In this document: positions 61,000 through 64,000 of the stretch, in pieces | Layout of the letters: each line of letters opens with the position of its first letter | Position numbering within the stretch: position 1 is the first letter of the stretch | Origin: Cognatilysobacter terrigena | GTDB taxonomy: Bacteria > Pseudomonadota > Gammaproteobacteria > Xanthomonadales > Xanthomonadaceae | Reading direction: 5' to 3' | DNA: 64,000 nt | Assembly: GCF_004361065.1 (NCBI RefSeq) | Contig: NZ_SELT01000004.1 | Coordinates: 62,001 to 126,000 of the forward strand | Made by a program: the position numbers and the translations under genes | Notes under the pieces: generated by a model | Databases searched by the model: none | The model's input: the letters and a program-made list of their open reading frames with translations, nothing else | Told to the model about the DNA's origin: nothing

Positions 61000-62577
61000 T
61001 CAGATCTGCTGGATGGAGAAGACGCCGGGCGTCGCGCGCAGCACGTCGAGTTGCGCGTCGTCGATCTCGCGATCGATGGTGATCGCGGCGCGCGCGTAGC
61101 CGTCGCCGGACGCGCCCAGCGCGAAATTGATGATGTTGATGCCGGCCGCGCCGAGCTGCGAGCCGACGATGCCGACCATGCCGGGGCGATCCTCGTTGCG
61201 CATCAGCAGCACGTGCGCGAGCGGATCGAATTCGATCTCGACGCCATCGAGCGCAACGACGCGTGGCGCGCGATGCAACGTCGCGTCGATCTCGCGTCGA
61301 ACGGCGCGATCACCGTTGTCGCCTTCGATGGTGAGTCGCACGAGGCGGTCGTAGCCATCGCCTTCGCCGCCGATCGTTTCCGACACTTCCAGCCCGCGCG
61401 CCGCGGCTTCCTGCAGCGCGTTGACCGGGGTCACGCGACCCGACGCGGCGCCGAGCAGCGATGCAACCAGCAAGCGCGTCAGCGGACGCGTATCGAGTCC
61501 GTCGGTGCGGCCGGCATAGCGGATCTGCAGGCGCGTCGGCGCCGGCACGAGCCGCGAAGCGACGCGGCCAAGCGCTGTCATCAACGGCATCCACGGGCCC
61601 ACTTCGCGCGCCGCCTCCGCCGTAAGCGGCGGCAGGTTGACGCAGCCGGCGACCGCGCCAGTCGCGACGAAATCGATGATCTGTCGCGCAAGGATGGTGC
61701 TGACGGCCTGCTGCGCTTCGCTGGTCGACGCGCCGAGATGCGGCGTCAGCACCAAGTTCGGATGCGAGCGCAACGAAGAGTCGGAGGCGAGCGGTTCGGT
61801 GACGAACGTATCCAGCGCCGCGCCGGCCAGATGGCCCTCGTCGAGCAGGCGCAGCAAGGCCGCTTCGTCGACGAGGCCGCCGCGCGCCGCGTTGATCAGC
61901 ATCGCGCCCGGCTTCATCGAACGCATGCGCGCTTCGGACAGCAGGTTCGTCGTTTCCTTCGTGCGCGGGATGTGCAGCGTGACGATGTCGGCCCAGGCGA
62001 GCAGGTCATCGAGCGACATCAACGGCACGCTGCCCTTGCCCGCGGCCGACGCCGGGAGGAACGGGTCGTACGCCGCAACTTCCATGCCGATGCCGCGCGC
62101 CTTGCGCGCGACCGTGCTGCCGATGCGGCCGAGGCCGATCACGCCGAGCCGCTTGCCTTCGAGTTCGAAGCCCGTGAGCCCCGCCTTCGGCCATTCGCCG
62201 GCCTTCATGCCGGCGTCGGCGCGCGGGATGTGGCGCGCGAGTGCGAACAGCAGCGCGATCGCATGCTCCGCCGCGGCGAGCGTATTGCCGTCGGGTGCGT
62301 TCATCACTGCGATGCCGCGCGCGGTGGCGGCGTCGACATCGATGGTGTCGACGCCCGCGCCGGCACGGCCGATCACCTTGAGCTTGGTCGCCTGCGCCAG
62401 GGCTTCAGCCGGCACCTTGGTCGCCGATCGAACGAGCACCGCGTCGACATCCGCGAGCGCGAGCGCCAAGGCGTCGGGGTCCTTGATCGGTTCGGGGGCG
62501 ACGAGAACGTCCCAGCCCGCATTGCGGAACAGCGTCAGGCCGTCGTCATGAATTCCATCGCATGCCAGCACTCGCAT
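61000..62577 (-). CDS. serA: D-3-phosphoglycerate dehydrogenase, long form
   Basis: First step of serine synthesis. 525 aa, the long (type 1) form. NAD motif GVIGLGRIGSTVARKA (145-160), AARGGLVDEAALLRLLDEGH (Arg/Glu region), then an allosteric substrate-binding domain (GCVNLPPLTAEAAREVGPWM) and a C-terminal ACT domain (RPGMVGIVGSQLGAAGINI). E. coli SerA lacks the middle domain. ATG 62577 (MRVLACDGIH). The upstream in-frame extension is not conserved-looking. Followed by the histidine phosphatase. Confidence 0.95.
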   Translation of the reverse strand: MRVLACDGIHDDGLTLFRNAGWDVLVAPEPIKDPDALALALADVDAVLVRSATKVPAEALAQATKLKVIGRAGAGVDTIDVDAATARGIAVMNAPDGNTLAAAEHAIALLFALARHIPRADAGMKAGEWPKAGLTGFELEGKRLGVIGLGRIGSTVARKARGIGMEVAAYDPFLPASAAGKGSVPLMSLDDLLAWADIVTLHIPRTKETTNLLSEARMRSMKPGAMLINAARGGLVDEAALLRLLDEGHLAGAALDTFVTEPLASDSSLRSHPNLVLTPHLGASTSEAQQAVSTILARQIIDFVATGAVAGCVNLPPLTAEAAREVGPWMPLMTALGRVASRLVPAPTRLQIRYAGRTDGLDTRPLTRLLVASLLGAASGRVTPVNALQEAAARGLEVSETIGGEGDGYDRLVRLTIEGDNGDRAVRREIDATLHRAPRVVALDGVEIEFDPLAHVLLMRNEDRPGMVGIVGSQLGAAGINIINFALGASGDGYARAAITIDREIDDAQLDVLRATPGVFSIQQI

Positions 62578-62834
62578 CGTCGTCGCGCTCCTTGTGTGAG
62601 GGATGCGCGGATGTCCTGCCAGCCGGCCGTCGTGCGTGAAGACGCGTCGACGGTAATGCGGACCTGCGGTGCTGCATGCATGCACGGCATGCGGTCGTCG
62701 GTCGGGAGACGGGGCCGGCTGGCATGGGAATCCGCGACGCGTTGGAGACTAGCAGACGCGCGTTCGTCGACAAGCGCTGGCCGACCGGCGGCGTGCAAGC
62801 GATTATGGAATTCGATTTCAACGCGGAGACCGCC
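62578..62834. other. Divergent intergenic region, serA / DUF3224
   Basis: About 260 bp. No convincing gene; holds the promoters of serA and of the DUF3224 gene. I did not recognise a serine-responsive element. Confidence 0.4.
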
Positions 62835-63233
62835 ATGCCCGTCGCCCACGGACGCTTCGACGTCAAACGCACGCCGCAGGGCGCGCTCGATCTGGGCGGC
62901 GACGCGCAGGGCATGCACCTGCGCTTCGACAAGACGTTCGAGGGCCCGCTGCGGGCGACGAGCGTCGTGCACATGATGGCCGTGGGGACCGCCGTGGAGG
63001 GCTCGGCCGGTTATGTCGCGATCGAACGCCTCGACGGCACACTCGACGGCCGCAGCGGCGCGTTCTCCATGATGCACTTCGGCGTGATGGACCGCGGGCA
63101 CCCGTCGCTGCGCGTCGAGGTCGTGCCGGATTCGGGGACGGACGAACTCACGGGTCTGCGTGGCACGATGACGATCGACATCACCAACGGCGAGCACGCG
63201 TACACGCTCGATTACACGTTGCCGGCGGCCTGA
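62835..63233 (+). CDS. DUF3224 domain protein
   Basis: 132 aa beta-barrel-type protein: MPVAHGRFDVKRTPQGALDL, MHLRFDKTFEGPLRATSVVH, MMAVGTAVEGSAGYVAIERL, SMMHFGVMDRGHPSLRVEVV, PDSGTDELTGLRGTMTIDIT. It matches DUF3224 (small lipocalin-like enzymes or binders). ATG 62835 has GGAG 7 nt upstream; ATGs at 62805 and earlier would add a non-family extension. Function unknown. Confidence 0.82.
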   Translation: MPVAHGRFDVKRTPQGALDLGGDAQGMHLRFDKTFEGPLRATSVVHMMAVGTAVEGSAGYVAIERLDGTLDGRSGAFSMMHFGVMDRGHPSLRVEVVPDSGTDELTGLRGTMTIDITNGEHAYTLDYTLPAA

Positions 63234-63253
63234 CGCTGCGACCTCCGACAACG

Positions 63254-63283
63254 AAAAAGGCCGGCGATTTCGCCGGCCTTTTC
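63254..63283. terminator. Intrinsic terminator between DUF3224 and S46 peptidase genes
   Basis: AAAAGGCCGGCG, loop ATTT, CGCCGGCCTTTT (63255-63282), A-run on the left, T-run on the right. Bidirectional. Confidence 0.88.
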
Positions 63284-63296
63284 GCATCGGACGACG

Positions 63297-64000
63297 TTAC
63301 TTCTTCTCGGGAACGTTGAGTTCCTGCAGCAGCTGCGGCGCCGGATAGACCTCCTGCATGATCCAGCGCATGTAGCGCTGGTCGACCGCGATCATGCGCG
63401 TCATCGCCGGGTCGAACACCCAGTTGCTGCTCACCGACTCCCAGTTGCCGTCGAACGCGAGGCCGACGAGCTTGCCTTGCGCGTCGAGCACCGGCGAACC
63501 GGAATTGCCGCCGGTGATGTCGAGGTCGGACAGAAAATTCACCGGCACCGTGCCGAGGCGCTTGTCGGCGAGGCCACCGTAGTTCTTCGCCCGGATCGCA
63601 TCGAGCTCGACCTGAGGCGCATCGAACGGGTCCTTGCCAGTCGCCTTCTGCGCGACCTGCTCCAACGTGGTGAACGACGGCTGCTTCGCGCCGCTGGGCT
63701 TGGTGTAGCCCATCACGTGGCCATAGGTGATGCGCAGCGACGAGTTCGCATCCGGGTACACCGCCTGCCCGTGCGCCTTGCGGTAGTCGGCGAGCGCCTG
63801 TAGGAACTCGGGACGCGCGACCAGCGAATCGCCCGCGCGCGTCTTCGCCTCTTCCTCGAGGCGCAGCACGTCAGGCATCACGGCGACCGCGAACTGGATC
63901 GCCGGATCCTTCGACTTCTCCAGCGCAGCGCGATCGGCGCTCAGCAGCGCGACGCGCACCTGCGTGTCCCCGAGCTTGGTCTTCGCGAGGCGATCGAGCG
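63297..64000 (-). CDS. S46 family dipeptidyl-peptidase (DPP7/DPP11 type), 5' end outside window
   Basis: Exo-peptidase removing dipeptides from peptides in the periplasm. Only the C-terminal about 234 residues are present; no start codon in the window. The catalytic serine is in ITGGNSGSPVLDAQGKLVGL, followed by AFDGNWESVSSNWVFDP and MTRMIAVDQRYMRWIMQEVY, an S46 hallmark. The helical part upstream (LDRLAKTKLGDTQVRVALLS) is normal. The DPP7 versus DPP11 choice depends on one subsite residue that I cannot assign with certainty. Ends VPEKK at 63297. Confidence 0.92.
   Translation of the reverse strand, partial: LDRLAKTKLGDTQVRVALLSADRAALEKSKDPAIQFAVAVMPDVLRLEEEAKTRAGDSLVARPEFLQALADYRKAHGQAVYPDANSSLRITYGHVMGYTKPSGAKQPSFTTLEQVAQKATGKDPFDAPQVELDAIRAKNYGGLADKRLGTVPVNFLSDLDITGGNSGSPVLDAQGKLVGLAFDGNWESVSSNWVFDPAMTRMIAVDQRYMRWIMQEVYPAPQLLQELNVPEKK

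Noticed and set aside
59368-62976. 1200-codon rightward frame across folC, the histidine phosphatase and serA
   Set aside because: Arg/Ala/Asp-rich non-protein composition; three well-marked genes occupy the opposite strand.

Overview
The window is a GC-rich, densely packed bacterial chromosome segment. Gene content and order suggest a member of the Lysobacteraceae (Xanthomonadaceae), Lysobacter-like. The reasons are an S46 dipeptidyl peptidase, a secreted M4 metallopeptidase, a SlyD protein with a His-rich tail, HutF-type histidine degradation, a lipase carrying a C-terminal domain that reads as the Xanthomonadales type IV secretion (X-T4SS) recruitment domain, and the folC-dedD-cvpA-purF order. 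I saw no tRNA or rRNA gene, CRISPR array, insertion sequence or prophage.

Layout. 1-5 kb: end of an M4 protease, slyD, two NlpC/P60 cell-wall hydrolases, a hot-dog thioesterase and a DAACS symporter. 5-11 kb: PhoA-type phosphatase, HemJ-like protein, methyltransferase, intracellular PHB depolymerase, and a PadR/HAAS-sensor pair. 11-19 kb: periplasmic cyclophilin, motAB, BON protein, TonB-dependent receptor, small conserved proteins. 18.8-25 kb: an EamA/DUF6058/small-protein operon divergent from a LysR gene, then EamA, cupin, glyoxalase, DoxX and S4 genes. 24.4-28.4 kb: tesA divergent from a YbbA/YbbP-like ABC pair. 28.6-30.8 kb: a lipoprotein followed by the X-T4SS-type lipase, read as an immunity/effector pair. 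31-31.9 kb: a gene-poor stretch with two strong leftward intrinsic terminators and no clear gene feeding them. 32-46.8 kb: a zinc alcohol dehydrogenase with its partner, small secreted proteins, scattered histidine-utilisation genes (hutU, hutF, hutI), an M19 dipeptidase, an NPP phosphodiesterase and a PHB-family esterase. 46.9-53.7 kb: ribosomal protein bTHX, a zinc-acquisition cluster (MerC-domain protein, ZnuB, ZnuA, outer-membrane barrel, Zur) with Zur-like boxes but no ABC ATPase gene, gltX, and an orphan HicB. 53.9-64 kb: housekeeping genes lpxH, DUF455, rraB, purF, cvpA, dedD-like, folC, a histidine phosphatase, serA, a DUF3224 gene, and the 3' end of an S46 peptidase.

The most notable items are the putative antibacterial lipase/lipoprotein pair (28.65-30.82 kb), the ATPase-less Zur-regulated cluster (47.2-50.9 kb), the EamA-DUF6058 operon, and the orphan terminators near 31.3-31.5 kb. 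All functional calls come from reading motifs and remembered family features; no database search was run.
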